Positions 18,001-27,471 of a DNA stretch of 64,000 nt are shown in pieces; position 1 is the stretch's first letter, and every line of letters begins with the position of its first letter. The DNA comes from Halobacillus massiliensis (GTDB lineage Bacteria > Bacillota > Bacilli > Bacillales > Halobacillaceae): contig NZ_LT800499.1 of NCBI RefSeq assembly GCF_900166625.1, positions 310,001 through 374,000 on the forward strand. Reading direction: 5' to 3'. The translations under genes were made by a program, and so were the position numbers. The notes under the pieces are model-generated. The model made no database searches, was not told the DNA's origin, and was given only the letters and a program-made list of their open reading frames with translations.

Positions 18001-19630
18001 TACTACAGGTGTAGAATTAATTTCACCGCCGCCGCACCATGATATCTACTCCATTGAAGACTTAGCTGAATTGATTCATAACCTGAAGAACGCCAACCCT
18101 AAAGCTCGTATCAGCGTAAAACTCGTATCCGCTGTCGGTGTAGGAACGATTGCCGCCGGTGTAGCTAAAGGACGTGCCGATTTAGTTTTAATCAGTGGGT
18201 ATGATGGAGGTACAGGGGCTGCCCCTCGTACAAGCCTGAAACATACTGGGCTTCCGTGGGAGATCGGTTTAGCCGAAACTCACCAGACGCTTATGCTCAA
18301 CCGTCTGCGTGACCGTATTGTTGTTGAAACCGACGGTAAGATGATGACAGGCCGTGACGTTGTAGTCGCTACGCTCTTAGGAGCTGAAGAATATGGGTTC
18401 TCTACTGCACCGCTTGTTGTTCTTGGTTGTGTCATGATGAGAGTCTGTCACTTAAATACATGTCCTGTTGGTATTGCTACACAGGATCCAGAGTTAAGGG
18501 AGAAATATAACGGCGACCCTGCACACGTAGCAAACTTCATGCGTTTTGTCGCACAGGAAGCCAGAGAGGTTATGGCAGAGCTAGGTTTCCGTACGATTAA
18601 CGAAATGATCGGACGTACAGATATTCTTGAAATTAATAAAGACATTGATCATTGGAAGGCAAAAGATGTGGACTTGTCTGCTCTTCTTTTCAAACCAGAA
18701 ACCAGTGGAGACGTTGGCCGTTACGCTACAGAGAAACAGGATCACGGCTTAGATAAAGCCCTCGATGTGGAAGAACTTATGCCGATGTTTAATGATGCAA
18801 TGGAGAAAGGTGAACGTTTTACAGGTACAGGTTCCATTCGAAACATTCACCGTGTAACAGGTACAATCTTAGGAAGTGAAATTACCCGCCGCTACGGCGA
18901 AAAAGGTCTGCCTGAGGATACGGTTGATCTTACGTTTAAAGGATCTGCCGGACAGAGCTTTGGTGCTTTTATTCCTAAAGGAATGACATTGAGACTTGTA
19001 GGAGACGCCAACGACTACGTCGGAAAAGGACTTTCAGGTGGTAAAATCATCGTTCGTCCTTCCAAGAAGTCTACCTTTGCTCCTGAAGAGAACACGATCG
19101 CGGGTAACGTATGCTTCTATGGTGCCTCAGAAGGAAAAGCCTTTGTTAACGGACTTGCAGGCGAACGCTTCGCTGTCCGAAACAGTGGGGCGGAAGTAGT
19201 TGTTGAAGGAGTCGGAGACCACGGTTGTGAGTATATGACAGGCGGAAAAGTAGTAGTGTTAGGCGCTACTGGCCGAAACTTCGCAGCGGGTATGTCCGGC
19301 GGTACAGCTTATGTACTTGATGAAACAGATAACTTTATTGCTAAATGCAACACGGAACTTGTCCAGGTGAGCCCGTTAAAAGATGATGAAGAAATTACTG
19401 AACTATATAAATTGATCCAGCAGCATGTAGAGTATACAGGAAGTCCTAAAGGACAGAGAATTCTTGATAACTGGGAAGAAGAACTTCCTAAATTCAAGCG
19501 AGTCATCCCTGAAGCTTACCTTACAATGCAGCAGAGAATTAAAGTGCTTAAAGAAGGCGGACTTAATAAGTTTGACGCTGAGATGACCGCTTTTGAAGAA
19601 AGCACAAAAGAACCAGTGAAAGCCAACTAA
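15044..19630 (+). CDS. gltA: Glutamate synthase (NADPH) large subunit
   Basis: Transfers the glutamine amide to 2-oxoglutarate, giving two glutamates; central to ammonium assimilation and to the large glutamate pool of halophilic bacilli. The 1528 residues start with a 21-residue propeptide followed by Cys22 (CGIGM), the nucleophile of the class II amidotransferase domain (22 to ~430). The central domain, the FMN/TIM-barrel synthase domain (about 850-1230, with [10 protein letters not shown]), the 3Fe-4S cysteines in [17 protein letters not shown] and the GXGXG beta-helix domain (about 1270-1500) follow. The start has AGGGGGAA upstream. gltB begins 21 bp later. Confidence 0.97.
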   Translation: MQKHGYPIPQGLYHPENEHEACGIGMLANIDGTKSHSIVENAITILCNLEHRGGQAADISTGDGAGILTQIPHYFFEKQCEKEDIELPPEGQYGVGMIFFPEDHKSRLRCKQVFERIVEEEGQHFLGWRTVPINDSFVGKDAKKTKPFIRQAFIAPAEGITEHLEIERRLYIIRKRAEIEIAKEEGYDDFYISSLSSRTIVYKGMLIPEQLDSFYIDLNHPDFKTALALVHSRFSTNTFPSWKRSHPNRYTIHNGEFNTLRGNVNWMRARQELCSSKHFSDEDLEKLLPVIDSNGSDSSMFDNAFEFLYLSGRSLAHTVMMMVPEPWANDDSIHPKKRDFYEYHSCLMEPWDGPAALAYTDGKQVGACLDRNGLRPARYYVTKDGMIVLGSEVGALDIFADDILYKDRLHPGKMLLVDLEKGEIIPDEEIKLDVANQEPYGEWLKEYKMDLEELPKPVEEPGHKIDSLIDQQLAFGYTTEELNKILKPLVSGGKDPVGSMGYDSPLAVLSKKPQLLYSYFKQLFAQVTNPPIDAIREKLITMVETTIGAEGNLVDPKPESCRKIRLATPLLRNDQLEQLRQQDLDGFKASTLSILFEAKEGENKMENALEELFTKADKEIENGTTLLILSDRGVNKENAAIPALLAVSGLHHHLIRQGTRTKVSLLLESGEPREVHHFATLLGYGAEGINPYLAFESLSDLMDKGSLETDTLEIAVNRYINAVTDGVIKVLSKMGISTIQSYRGAQIFEAVGIHPNVINRYFTRTSSRLGGIGVDTIEKEVLMRHAEAYGDERKSDKGLDAGDDYQYRANGEDHQYNPQTIHTLQHACRTNDYNLFKSYSEMLTDETNNLQSLRGLISFKKRPSIPIEEVESVDEICRRFKTGAMSYGSISKEAHEALAVAMNRVGGRSNTGEGGEDPDRFTPEENGDSRRSSIKQVASGRFGVTSHYLVNADEIQIKMAQGAKPGEGGHLPGKKVYPWIAEVRGSTTGVELISPPPHHDIYSIEDLAELIHNLKNANPKARISVKLVSAVGVGTIAAGVAKGRADLVLISGYDGGTGAAPRTSLKHTGLPWEIGLAETHQTLMLNRLRDRIVVETDGKMMTGRDVVVATLLGAEEYGFSTAPLVVLGCVMMRVCHLNTCPVGIATQDPELREKYNGDPAHVANFMRFVAQEAREVMAELGFRTINEMIGRTDILEINKDIDHWKAKDVDLSALLFKPETSGDVGRYATEKQDHGLDKALDVEELMPMFNDAMEKGERFTGTGSIRNIHRVTGTILGSEITRRYGEKGLPEDTVDLTFKGSAGQSFGAFIPKGMTLRLVGDANDYVGKGLSGGKIIVRPSKKSTFAPEENTIAGNVCFYGASEGKAFVNGLAGERFAVRNSGAEVVVEGVGDHGCEYMTGGKVVVLGATGRNFAAGMSGGTAYVLDETDNFIAKCNTELVQVSPLKDDEEITELYKLIQQHVEYTGSPKGQRILDNWEEELPKFKRVIPEAYLTMQQRIKVLKEGGLNKFDAEMTAFEESTKEPVKAN

Positions 19631-19651
19631 ATTACAACAGGAGGGGATTCG

Positions 19652-21139
19652 ATGGGAAAGCCAACTGGTTTTATGGAATATAGCCGGCAGACGCTGAAGG
19701 AAAGAAATCCTGCCGAGCGTACGCAAGACTGGAAGGACTATACACTTCCTCTGTCTGATGAAGAAGTACAATTACAAGGAGCACGCTGTATGGACTGCGG
19801 CGTGCCTACCTGCCAGTCTGGAATGGAGATAAGTGGATCTACAACAGGTTGTCCTGTCTATCACTTAATTCCTGAGTGGAATGACCTTGTATACAACGGT
19901 CAGTGGAAGGAAGCTTTGAAAAAAGAACACGAAATGAACAACTTCCCTGAATTTACAGGTTTCGCCTGTCCGGCCCCTTGTGAAGGAGCTTGTGTGCTGG
20001 GAATTAACGAGCCTCCTGTAGCCATTCGGACAGTAGAACGCTCAATTATTGAAAAAGGCTTTGAAAACGGCTGGGTTACGCCTCAGCCTCCAAAACAGCG
20101 TACGGGCAAGCATGTAGCTGTTGTAGGATCAGGTCCTGCCGGTTTAGCAGCTGCGGATCAGTTAAATAAAGCCGGCCACTTTGTAACGGTTTATGAGCGT
20201 AATGACCGTATAGGCGGATTATTAACATATGGAATTCCTGAGATGAAGCTTCCATACTCCATAGTTAAACGCCGTATCGATATTTTAGAGCAGGAAGGCA
20301 TCAAGTTTGTAACGAACACAGAAGTCGGGCGTCATTTTCCTGTATCCCGTCTTCGTGAAGAATATGATTCTGTGATTCTTTGCGGCGGTGCTACGGTACA
20401 CCGTAATATCGATGTAGATGGAAGAAGCTTAAAAGGAATCCACTATGCAATGGATTTCCTTCACTCCAACACGAAGAGCCTTTTAGATTCTGACCATAAA
20501 GACGGAAATTATATCTCTGCTAAAGACAGAGACGTTATTGTTATCGGAGGAGGAGACACGGGTACAGACTGTCTGGCTACCTCTGTCAGACACAACTGCC
20601 GCACCCTGACTCAGTTTGATATCTACGATAAGAAAACGGAAGACCGTGATGATTTAACAAATCCATGGCCGCAGTATCCAATCGTGCACCGAGTGGAATA
20701 TGGACATAAAGAAGCCGCTGCTAACTTAGGGCGCGACCCGCGTGCATATGCGGTCATGACGAAAAAGTTTGTCGGAGATGAAAATGGCCGCGTAAAAGAA
20801 GTTCACACGGTAAATGTTGAATTGATCTTCGATGAGAAGGGCAACCGTGAACGTCGCGAAATTCCTGGTACAGAAAAAGTTTGGAAAGCTGACCTTGTGC
20901 TGCTTGCCATTGGTTTCAGTGGACCGGATCAGGATTTAATTGAAAAAATCGGAGTGGAAACGACCGAACGTTCTACTATTAAAGCCGAGCATGAAGACTA
21001 CAGAACAAATGTAGAAGGTGTGTTTGCTGCAGGAGATATGCGCAGAGGCCAGAGCCTGATCGTTTGGGCCATTAATGAAGGACGAGGAGCTGCACGGGAG
21101 TGTGATCGTTATTTGATGGGTTCCACTGTTTTACCATAA
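19652..21139 (+). CDS. gltB: Glutamate synthase (NADPH) small subunit
   Basis: Oxidises NADPH and passes electrons through FAD and iron-sulfur clusters to the large subunit. The 495 residues include N-terminal cysteines for two 4Fe-4S clusters ([23 protein letters not shown]), an FAD Rossmann motif [11 protein letters not shown] near 150, a second dinucleotide motif GGGDTGTDC near 290 and the C-terminal FAD segment [24 protein letters not shown] precedes the ATG. It is co-transcribed with gltA and ends at a strong terminator. Confidence 0.97.
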   Translation: MGKPTGFMEYSRQTLKERNPAERTQDWKDYTLPLSDEEVQLQGARCMDCGVPTCQSGMEISGSTTGCPVYHLIPEWNDLVYNGQWKEALKKEHEMNNFPEFTGFACPAPCEGACVLGINEPPVAIRTVERSIIEKGFENGWVTPQPPKQRTGKHVAVVGSGPAGLAAADQLNKAGHFVTVYERNDRIGGLLTYGIPEMKLPYSIVKRRIDILEQEGIKFVTNTEVGRHFPVSRLREEYDSVILCGGATVHRNIDVDGRSLKGIHYAMDFLHSNTKSLLDSDHKDGNYISAKDRDVIVIGGGDTGTDCLATSVRHNCRTLTQFDIYDKKTEDRDDLTNPWPQYPIVHRVEYGHKEAAANLGRDPRAYAVMTKKFVGDENGRVKEVHTVNVELIFDEKGNRERREIPGTEKVWKADLVLLAIGFSGPDQDLIEKIGVETTERSTIKAEHEDYRTNVEGVFAAGDMRRGQSLIVWAINEGRGAARECDRYLMGSTVLP

Positions 21140-21151
21140 ATCAGTTCCCTT

Positions 21152-21187
21152 AGAACTAGACTGGATGCCAGTCTGGTTCTTTTTTTA
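21152..21187 (+). terminator. Intrinsic terminator after gltAB
   Basis: A 13-bp stem (AGAACTAGACTGG / CCAGTCTGGTTCT, one G-U) with a 3-base loop and eight T residues. Confidence 0.9.
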
Positions 21188-21293
21188 TGCTCGATCTGAG
21201 AATTTTGAAGGAATTCGTATATTTATTGTTTGAGAAAGAGATAAATAAGGTAAGTAAGTAGTAGTAGTAAACAACTTGCAGGGAGGATTCAGG

Positions 21294-21362
21294 ATGCTTA
21301 GAACGATATTAATGATTATTGGTGCCATCGTAGTCATATCATTTATTTTATCAATGCTATAA
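21294..21362 (+). CDS. 22-residue predicted membrane peptide
   Basis: Short gene encoding MLRTILMIIGAIVVISFILS followed by ML: a positive charge at the N-terminus and then one continuous hydrophobic helix, as in small single-span membrane peptides. It has its own GGGAGG site seven bases before the ATG and a strong terminator 11 bases after the stop, and it lies isolated between terminators. That arrangement argues for a real transcript and product. No family is recognised and no function is proposed. The rest of the 21140-21475 gap is these signals. Confidence 0.65.
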   Translation: MLRTILMIIGAIVVISFILSML

Positions 21363-21373
21363 AAACGAGAGAA

Positions 21374-21404
21374 AACTCAACCCCCATTAGGGGTTGAGTT
21401 TTTT
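21374..21404 (+). terminator. Intrinsic terminator after the 22-residue gene
   Basis: A perfect 11-bp stem AACTCAACCCC / GGGGTTGAGTT, 5-base loop, then TTTT. Confidence 0.9.
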
Positions 21405-21475
21405 ACGTGTTCACCTCTTTCGTTTATAATAAACAGGGGATTAGAAAAATTTAAAAAATATTTAGAGGTGATGAA

Positions 21476-22972
21476 TTGGGAAAGGTAACAACCGTTTTTT
21501 GGATTTCTCTTATTATCTGCGGGGCCGTTGTTATATTTGGTGCAATATCCCCAGATTTACTCCAAACCTATACAACCAGTATCACTGGATTCTTTTCTAA
21601 TCAGTTTGGCTGGTATTACTTACTTATTGTTGTTTTAATGCTTCTATTTTGCATCTATTTAATTTTTTCTAGACTGGGAAAGATTAAGCTGGGAAAAAAG
21701 GGAGATACTCCTGCCTTTAGTCTGCCTACATGGTTCGCGATGCTGTTTAGTGCTGGAATGGGAATGGGACTAGTGTTTTGGACCACAGCCGAACCATCTT
21801 CTCATGCTTTCTTAGCACCACCGATAGAAGAAGCCGGATCAGATGAAGCGATGAAGGATGCTCTCAAGTATTCTTTCTTTCACTGGGGTGTTCACGCATG
21901 GGCTGTTTATGGAGTCGTTGCACTTTCACTCGCTTATTTTAAATTTCATAAAGGATATAAAGGGCTGATCAGCTCTACTCTTATTCCGATATTCGGGAAA
22001 AAGGCAATGAACAGCTGGCCAGGGAAGATGATTGATATATTAGCCGTAGTAGCTACCGTAGTAGGGGTAGCCTCTACTCTTGGATTCGGCTCTGCTCAAA
22101 TAAAAGAAGGTCTCGTTTTCCTATTTGATCTACCCAATACGTTTGGCCTTCAGCTCATCATCCTCTTTATAGCTACCATCCTTTTTATCTTTTCAGCCTG
22201 GTCTGGGATCAGTCGTGGGATTAAATACTTAAGTAACATTAATATGGGTCTTGGTTTTTTACTTATGATTATGATGTTTATAATTGGGCCCACTGTTTTA
22301 ATCTTAAATATGTTTACTTCAACACTGGGCGCTTACTTAACAGATTTCTTTAATATGAGCCTGCGTCTGTCTCCGCTGAATAATGACAACAGGACATGGA
22401 TTAACAATTGGACGATTTTTTATTGGGCCTGGTGGATATCCTGGTCTCCGTTTGTGGGGATTTTTATTGCCAGAATATCAAAAGGAAGAACCATTAAAGA
22501 GTTTATGCTTGGGGTTTTAATTGTTCCTTCTGTTGTCTGTTTTATTTTCTTTGCTGTATTTGGTGTATCCGCAATGGATTTAGAACAAAAAGGCATTGCG
22601 GCGATTTCTGAATTTCCAATGGAGACGGCAACATTTGGAATGCTTGATCAATATCCTTTAGGATTTCTAATGTCGATTATTACGATTTTCGTTGTGGCCA
22701 TTTTCTTTATTACATCTGCCGATTCAGCGACATTTGTCCTGGGGATGCTTAGCACGGAGGGCTCACTGAATCCTGCAGGTTCTGTGAAAATAATTTGGGG
22801 AATCGCACTCTCAGCAATGGCTGCCACAGTTGTTTACTTTGGAGGAACAACAGGCTTGCAGAATGTCCTGATTATTGCAGCTTTCCCTTTTTCTATTGTC
22901 ATTTTGTTAATGGGAGTTTCTTTCTTTAAATCAGCTCGGCAAGAAGCCCCTTCAGCGAAAACTCATCGGTAA
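21476..22972 (+). CDS. BCCT-family glycine betaine transporter (OpuD-like)
   Basis: Secondary transporter for glycine betaine or related trimethylammonium compounds, used in osmoprotection. 498 residues with 12 predicted helices. The start is a TTG with AGAGGTG five bases upstream. Family landmarks are GMGMGLVFWTTAEPSSH (glycine-rich helix 3), FFHWGVHAWAVY and the tryptophan-rich segment YWAWWISWSPFVGIFIARIS. The C-terminal tail is short, unlike the long osmosensing tails of BetP or BetT, so activity control may be mainly transcriptional. It stands alone with its own terminator. Confidence 0.92.
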   Translation: MGKVTTVFWISLIICGAVVIFGAISPDLLQTYTTSITGFFSNQFGWYYLLIVVLMLLFCIYLIFSRLGKIKLGKKGDTPAFSLPTWFAMLFSAGMGMGLVFWTTAEPSSHAFLAPPIEEAGSDEAMKDALKYSFFHWGVHAWAVYGVVALSLAYFKFHKGYKGLISSTLIPIFGKKAMNSWPGKMIDILAVVATVVGVASTLGFGSAQIKEGLVFLFDLPNTFGLQLIILFIATILFIFSAWSGISRGIKYLSNINMGLGFLLMIMMFIIGPTVLILNMFTSTLGAYLTDFFNMSLRLSPLNNDNRTWINNWTIFYWAWWISWSPFVGIFIARISKGRTIKEFMLGVLIVPSVVCFIFFAVFGVSAMDLEQKGIAAISEFPMETATFGMLDQYPLGFLMSIITIFVVAIFFITSADSATFVLGMLSTEGSLNPAGSVKIIWGIALSAMAATVVYFGGTTGLQNVLIIAAFPFSIVILLMGVSFFKSARQEAPSAKTHR

Positions 22973-22993
22973 TTCCTGCCGGTGAGTTTTTTA
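22958..22993 (+). terminator. Terminator overlapping the BCCT gene end
   Basis: AAAACTCATCGG pairs with CCGGTGAGTTTT across the stop codon and a T-run follows. Confidence 0.8.
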
Positions 22994-23108
22994 TAGGTGA
23001 TGCATTAACCTTTTATTATGTACATCATAGACAATAGGAGGATTGAGGTACTTTCTATTATAAGTGTATCTTCTATATAATAGAGAGAAGAAAAAGGAGG
23101 CCTAGAGT

Positions 23109-24476
23109 ATGAAAGAGTTAGTTCAATTACATAAAGATCAATTTATTGATGAATTGAAAGAGTTCCTCAGAATTCCCAGTATTTCAGCTTTGTCCGAGCA
23201 TAAACAGGATGTTCAAAAAGCAGCTGAATGGCTGGCAGGGTCATTAGAAAAGATGGGGATCGAGAATGTAGAAGTGATTGAAACGAAAGGGCACCCTATC
23301 GTTTATGGAGACTGGCTTCATGCAGAAGGGAAACCAACTGTTTTAGTATACGGTCATTATGATGTTCAGCCTTCTGTTCCGCTTGAGCTATGGGAAACTC
23401 CTCCGTTTGAGCCCGTTATTCGCGATGGTAAGATATTTGCACGTGGGGCTACCGATGATAAGGGGCAGCTGATGATTCATGTGAAAGCTGCAGAGCTTTT
23501 ATTGAAAGAAAACAATGGAGAACTGCCTGTAAATTTGAAGTTCTGCATCGAAGGGGAAGAGGAAGTCGCCAGCCCTAATCTGTCTCCCTTTATTGAAGAA
23601 AACCTGACCAAGCTGGCGGCAGATGCTGTCGTGATATCGGATACATCATTTATTAATAAAAACCAGCCGGCAATCGCGACATCGCTTCGCGGGGCGCTTG
23701 CTTTAGAATTAAAACTTACGACAGCGAATACCGACCTGCATTCCGGCTCTTATGGAGGAGGCGTACCTAACGCGGTTCATTCTATTATCCGCCTGCTGGA
23801 TTCCATGCATGATGAAAAAGGAAAAGTAGCGGTAGAAGGGTTTTATCAAGGAGTGGCAGAGCCGACAGGTGAACTGAGAAAAGAAGTGGCTGAAATTCCC
23901 TTTGATGAAAACTCTTTAAAAGAAGAGCTTGGAATTGATGAACTGGATGGGGAAGAAGGGTTTACATTCAATGAGCGGACAGGCATAAGGCCGACTCTGG
24001 AAATTAACGGTGTTGGCGGAGGGTTTACAGGAGAAGGGTTAAAGACCATTGTCCCCGGTGAAGCGGTAGCAAAGATCAGCTGCCGGCTTGTAGGTGAGCA
24101 GGATCCAGATAAAGTGTATGAAAGTATTCAGAAGCATGTGGAAAGGTTTAAGCCTGCAGGAAGCAGAGTGGATATTAAGAAATTGATTGGAGCTCATCCT
24201 GTTTCCCTGAATTCAAATAATCCTATGATACAAAAAGCAGCAGATGCTTATGAGAAGGTATACGGGGTCCGTCCGCTGTTTCCTAAAGAAGGAGGATCCA
24301 TCCCTATCGTTGAAGTGTTCGCCCGCGTTCTCGACGCTCCTGTGGTGCTGATGGGCTTTGGTTTGAATACAGAGAATCTTCATGCTCCGAATGAGCACTT
24401 TCATTTAGAGAATTATACAAAAGGTATAGAAACTGTCTGTAACTATTTAACCAGTCTATCGAGAGAGCTTCCTTAA
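23109..24476 (+). CDS. M20-family metallo-dipeptidase
   Basis: Cytoplasmic two-zinc peptidase of the carnosinase/CNDP branch, releasing amino acids from dipeptides. 455 residues, normal for the branch. Zinc and catalytic motifs in order: YGHYDVQP (His near 83), ARGATDDKG (bridging Asp), EGEEEVASP (catalytic Glu pair), DTSF and the C-terminal NLHAPNEHF (His). A dimerisation insert with the conserved TDLHSGSYGG lies between. AAAGGAGG precedes the ATG. Substrate range is not readable from sequence. Confidence 0.9.
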   Translation: MKELVQLHKDQFIDELKEFLRIPSISALSEHKQDVQKAAEWLAGSLEKMGIENVEVIETKGHPIVYGDWLHAEGKPTVLVYGHYDVQPSVPLELWETPPFEPVIRDGKIFARGATDDKGQLMIHVKAAELLLKENNGELPVNLKFCIEGEEEVASPNLSPFIEENLTKLAADAVVISDTSFINKNQPAIATSLRGALALELKLTTANTDLHSGSYGGGVPNAVHSIIRLLDSMHDEKGKVAVEGFYQGVAEPTGELRKEVAEIPFDENSLKEELGIDELDGEEGFTFNERTGIRPTLEINGVGGGFTGEGLKTIVPGEAVAKISCRLVGEQDPDKVYESIQKHVERFKPAGSRVDIKKLIGAHPVSLNSNNPMIQKAADAYEKVYGVRPLFPKEGGSIPIVEVFARVLDAPVVLMGFGLNTENLHAPNEHFHLENYTKGIETVCNYLTSLSRELP

Positions 24477-24494
24477 CGGGAGCTCTTTTCTTTT
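24464..24494 (+). terminator. Terminator overlapping the dipeptidase stop
   Basis: AGAGCTTCC pairs with GGGAGCTCT (one G-U) around a 5-base loop, then a T-rich tail. Confidence 0.7.
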
Positions 24495-24610
24495 TCCTCA
24501 CAGGCAAAGCAACGAAGCTTGCGGTCTTCACTAACTACCCCATTTAAAAAGCCATCCTCACAGTACACTTTCTTATCACAGGCTGCACATCTTCCTACCA
24601 ATTCTTTCAC
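24473..24610 (-). CDS. 45-residue zinc-ribbon-like protein
   Basis: A small gene convergent with and overlapping the dipeptidase gene by 4 bp. It starts at GTG with AAGGGGGT eight bases upstream. The product has four cysteine landmarks in pairs, CAACDKKVYC near the start and CFAC near the end (residues 8-17 and 34-37), typical of a treble-clef or zinc-ribbon fold. It ends in a charged tail. Small cysteine-pair proteins like this are common in Bacillaceae and mostly uncharacterised. Function unknown; a metal-binding regulator or adaptor is possible. Confidence 0.7.
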   Translation of the reverse strand: MKELVGRCAACDKKVYCEDGFLNGVVSEDRKLRCFACEEKEKSSR

Positions 24611-24645
24611 TTCGATTACCCCCTTAGTTTAATTATAACTAATAA

Positions 24646-24676
24646 AAAACCCGGGAAAAGTGCTATCCCGGGTTTT
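24646..24676. terminator. Terminator of the luciferase-like gene
   Basis: AAAACCCGGG / CCCGGGTTTT, a perfect 10-bp stem, T-rich on the minus-strand exit (also A/T-rich on the other side). Confidence 0.85.
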
Positions 24677-24682
24677 AAAAAA

Positions 24683-25693
24683 TTATTTAACAATTTCTGA
24701 TACAATCTCATATGATCGCAGTCTGGCTTCGTGATCATAAATTTGAGAAGCAATAATCATTTCATCAGCCTGTGTATCATCAAGGAAACTTTGAAGGTGT
24801 TTTTTCACTTTTTCAGGACCGCCGATGACAGATGCCCCAAGCTGCTGCTGAAGGGCATGCTTTTCGTGCTCCATCCAAATATCATCCATATTATCCACCG
24901 GAGGCTGAAGCAGCTTGTTCGTGTTCCTGATGATATTCAGGAACTGCTGATAAAGAGATGTAGCAAGGCGTTCAGCTTCCTCATCAGTATCTGCAGCAAT
25001 TACATTAACCCCGACCATCGCATAAGGTTCATCAAGCGTGTCAGAAGGCTCAAAGTTCCTGCGGTATAAATCCAGCGCTCCTAATGTATTGTTTGGGGAG
25101 AAATGGCTCGCAAAAGAGAATGGCAGACCAAGACGGCCGGCAAGTTGGGCACTGAAGCCGCTGGAGCCTAACAGCCAAATGGGAATATCGAGTCCTTCAC
25201 CAGGAAAAGCGCGAACACGGCGGATACCGGTAGTAAGCTCAGGATTGAAGTATCCCCTTAGTTCATCAACCATAGCGGGAAAATTCTCTGCATTGCTGTC
25301 TAAGTGGCGTCTCAGCGCATATGCTGTCGTTTGATCTGTTCCAGGAGCGCGTCCGAGGCCTAAGTCAATTCGGCCGGGGAAAAGCGTCTCAAGCGTTCCA
25401 AACTGCTCTGCAATGATCAGGGGAGCATGATTAGGAAGCATAATGCCTCCAGAGCCCACTTTAATTGTGGAAGTATGGTGAGCCACATGGCTGATCGCCA
25501 CTGCTGTAGCAGAGCTTGCAATGGCCGGCATGTTATGGTGCTCAGCCATCCAGTATCTCGTATAGCCCCATTGCTCCACATGCTGAGCTAGATCAGCTGA
25601 ATTCTGAAACGATTCAGCGGCATTGCCTCCCTCTTTAACAGCTGCTAAATCAAGAACGGAGTATTTTATATCTTGAAGTTTTTTATTGGTCAT
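24683..25693 (-). CDS. LLM-class (luciferase-like) flavin oxidoreductase
   Basis: FMN-dependent monooxygenase-like TIM-barrel protein of 336 residues. Landmarks are [53 protein letters not shown] and [13 protein letters not shown], the pattern of the single-component MsnO8/YhbW group common in bacilli. Substrate unknown. ATG start with a modest AAGGAAG site. It is monocistronic and divergent from the downstream methyltransferase gene. Confidence 0.87.
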   Translation of the reverse strand: MTNKKLQDIKYSVLDLAAVKEGGNAAESFQNSADLAQHVEQWGYTRYWMAEHHNMPAIASSATAVAISHVAHHTSTIKVGSGGIMLPNHAPLIIAEQFGTLETLFPGRIDLGLGRAPGTDQTTAYALRRHLDSNAENFPAMVDELRGYFNPELTTGIRRVRAFPGEGLDIPIWLLGSSGFSAQLAGRLGLPFSFASHFSPNNTLGALDLYRRNFEPSDTLDEPYAMVGVNVIAADTDEEAERLATSLYQQFLNIIRNTNKLLQPPVDNMDDIWMEHEKHALQQQLGASVIGGPEKVKKHLQSFLDDTQADEMIIASQIYDHEARLRSYEIVSEIVK

Positions 25694-25869
25694 TAGAATC
25701 TTCCTTTGTAAGGTTTATTTCAATTCATCGTATCAGGATTATTTCGGGACTCAAAAGAATTTGCCTGAGTTATCTATAGTAGTGGATAGTCTTACGAAAT
25801 TGCTCTTCAACGCTTGTTTAATTCAATGAGATTGGAATTCTGGGTTTCTTTTCATATTGTCTATCTGCC

Positions 25870-25909
25870 TTGATATACTAACTCAAAATCATTAACATAT
25901 AGGTTAATG
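25870..25909 (+). promoter_or_regulatory. Promoter with overlapping palindrome before the rRNA methyltransferase
   Basis: TTGATA (25870) and TAACAT (25893) are spaced 17 bases. The palindrome CATTAAC-N6-GTTAATG (25890-25909) covers the -10 element, so a repressor could act there. Confidence 0.5.
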
Positions 25910-25929
25910 ACAAAGAATAGGAGACTTCT

Positions 25930-27126
25930 ATGAGCAGTGAAACAATTTTAAAAGTCAAACAAAACCATTCAGGAAAATATCGTAAGGGCTATCCCCTGAT
26001 TTCAAAGAACGCTATTACTGATATTAAATTGCTACGGGAAGAAGGACAAATCATTAAGCTGACAGATGAAAGAGGAAAGTTTATCGGCCGGGGGTATTAT
26101 GGTCATCAAAATAAAGGGATTGGGTGGGTGCTGACACAAAAGGAAGAAGAAGCAATAGACCAGGGTTTCTTTCATAAAGCCATTCAGACAGCAGTTAATT
26201 TTAGAAAGAAACTATATAATGATCCCGAAACGACGGCTTTTCGTGTTTTTAACGGAGAAGGCGATGGGATAGGCGGCCTGACCATTGATTATTTTGATGG
26301 GTATTATTTAATTAACTGGTATAGTGAAGGAATTTTTGCTTTTCGTTCTTTCGTACTTCAATCTTTGGAAAACCTGGTAGAATACAAAGCTATTTATGAG
26401 AAGAAGCGGTTCGGTAAACAAGGTCAGTACATTGATGATGATGAGTTTGTTACCGGAGAAAGAGGAGATTTCCCAATTATAGTTAAGGAGAATGGCGTTA
26501 ATTTTGCCATTTACTTAAATGAAGGAGCAATGGTAGGTGTGTTCCTTGACCAGCGGGAAGTGAGAAAAAGAATTAGAGATCATTATTCTAAAGGGAAAAA
26601 AGTACTTAATACCTTCTCATATACAGGAGCTTTCTCCCTCTTTTCGGCACTTGGCAGCGCTTCTCACACTACCAGCGTTGATCTCGCCAACCGCAGTTAT
26701 GCCAAAACTATAGAGAACTTCAGTTTAAATGGTATAGACTATGAAGCTCACGATATTATTGTAGAAGATGTCTTTAAATACTATAAATATGCCAACCGTA
26801 AGAACCTTAGTTTTGACTTAGTCATTCTCGATCCTCCAAGCTTTGCACGCTCTAAGAAGACAACTTTCAGGGCTGAAAAGGATTATACAGCCCTTCTCCA
26901 GCAAACCATCTCTATTACCGAATCAATGGGGACAATTGTTGCCTCTACTAACTGTAGTAAATTTAATATGAACAAATTTAAAACCTTTGTGGATCGTGCT
27001 TTTAAAGACTCTGACCATCAATATAAAATTATCGAAGAATACTCTCTCCCTCATGATTTTAAATCTATTCCCTCTTTTCCAGAAGGAAACTATCTCAAAG
27101 TTCTTTTTATACAAAAACTTACTTAA
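25930..27126 (+). CDS. Class I SAM-dependent 23S rRNA methyltransferase (RlmI/YwbD type)
   Basis: 398 residues with an N-terminal PUA RNA-binding domain (1-80; KGYPLISKNAI, RGYYGH) and a Rossmann methyltransferase domain (about 190-395). SAM-site landmarks are VLNTFSYTGAFSLF and SVDLANRSYAKTIENFSLNG, with a LDPPSFARSK catalytic loop. This is the COG1092 group that includes E. coli RlmI (23S m5C1962). Bacillaceae homologues may modify a different base, so the exact target is open. Start has AATAGGAG upstream. Confidence 0.88.
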   Translation: MSSETILKVKQNHSGKYRKGYPLISKNAITDIKLLREEGQIIKLTDERGKFIGRGYYGHQNKGIGWVLTQKEEEAIDQGFFHKAIQTAVNFRKKLYNDPETTAFRVFNGEGDGIGGLTIDYFDGYYLINWYSEGIFAFRSFVLQSLENLVEYKAIYEKKRFGKQGQYIDDDEFVTGERGDFPIIVKENGVNFAIYLNEGAMVGVFLDQREVRKRIRDHYSKGKKVLNTFSYTGAFSLFSALGSASHTTSVDLANRSYAKTIENFSLNGIDYEAHDIIVEDVFKYYKYANRKNLSFDLVILDPPSFARSKKTTFRAEKDYTALLQQTISITESMGTIVASTNCSKFNMNKFKTFVDRAFKDSDHQYKIIEEYSLPHDFKSIPSFPEGNYLKVLFIQKLT

Positions 27127-27131
27127 AAAAA

Positions 27132-27158
27132 AGCTGCTTTTATTTTGCAGCTTTTTTT
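27132..27158 (+). terminator. Intrinsic terminator after the methyltransferase gene
   Basis: AGCTGC / GCAGCT stem extended by A-T pairs (AAAAAGCTGC / GCAGCTTTTT), followed by seven T residues. Confidence 0.85.
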
Positions 27159-27177
27159 ATGCCAAAATATATTTTAT

Positions 27178-27370
27178 GTTTACATTTATGTATACTTGCG
27201 TACAAAAATGTATTTATGTATGCATATTTGCATTCATTTGCATTCATTTATGTATACTTGCAAACAAATTAGTACGCATGTTGATTTATAGGTATGCGTG
27301 CAGTTTTGTATTCGTGTGTACGTTAATGTACACAATTGTACACAAAAATGTATATTTGTATGCAAATACG
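27178..27370. repeat. Centromere-like (parC) repeat region with ~10-bp phasing
   Basis: About 190 bp of non-coding DNA in which GTAT, GTAC or GCAT/GCAA recurs on average every 10 bases. Positions are 27178, 27190, 27200, 27210, 27218/22, 27230, 27240, 27252, 27260, 27272, 27280, 27292, 27300, 27308, 27318, 27328, 27338, 27350, 27358. One-turn spacing puts all motifs on one face of the helix, as in parC sites bound by ParR ribbon-helix-helix proteins. It lies directly upstream of a ParM-like and a ParR-like gene. Confidence 0.8.
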
Positions 27371-27388
27371 AACACGTAAATAGTCACA

Positions 27389-27417
27389 TTGACTAATAGG
27401 TTCAGATCTAATATGTT
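27389..27417 (+). promoter_or_regulatory. Promoter of the parM-like operon
   Basis: TTGACT, 17 bases, TATGTT, just after the repeat array and about 55 bases before the parM-like start. In ParMRC systems ParR bound to parC represses this promoter. Confidence 0.6.
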
Positions 27418-27471
27418 TAATATATAGCTAGAAAAACTAGCAAATCTTTCTATTAAAGGAGAACTATTTAT

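Noticed and set aside
27178-27370. CRISPR array
   Set aside because: Motifs are only 4-6 bases with ~10-base spacing and no conserved 25-40 base repeats or cas genes.
26987-27379. Plus-strand frame of 130 codons covering the end of the methyltransferase gene and the phased repeats
   Set aside because: Shadow frame of the methyltransferase gene continuing through AT-rich repeat DNA; crosses a terminator and has low-complexity content.
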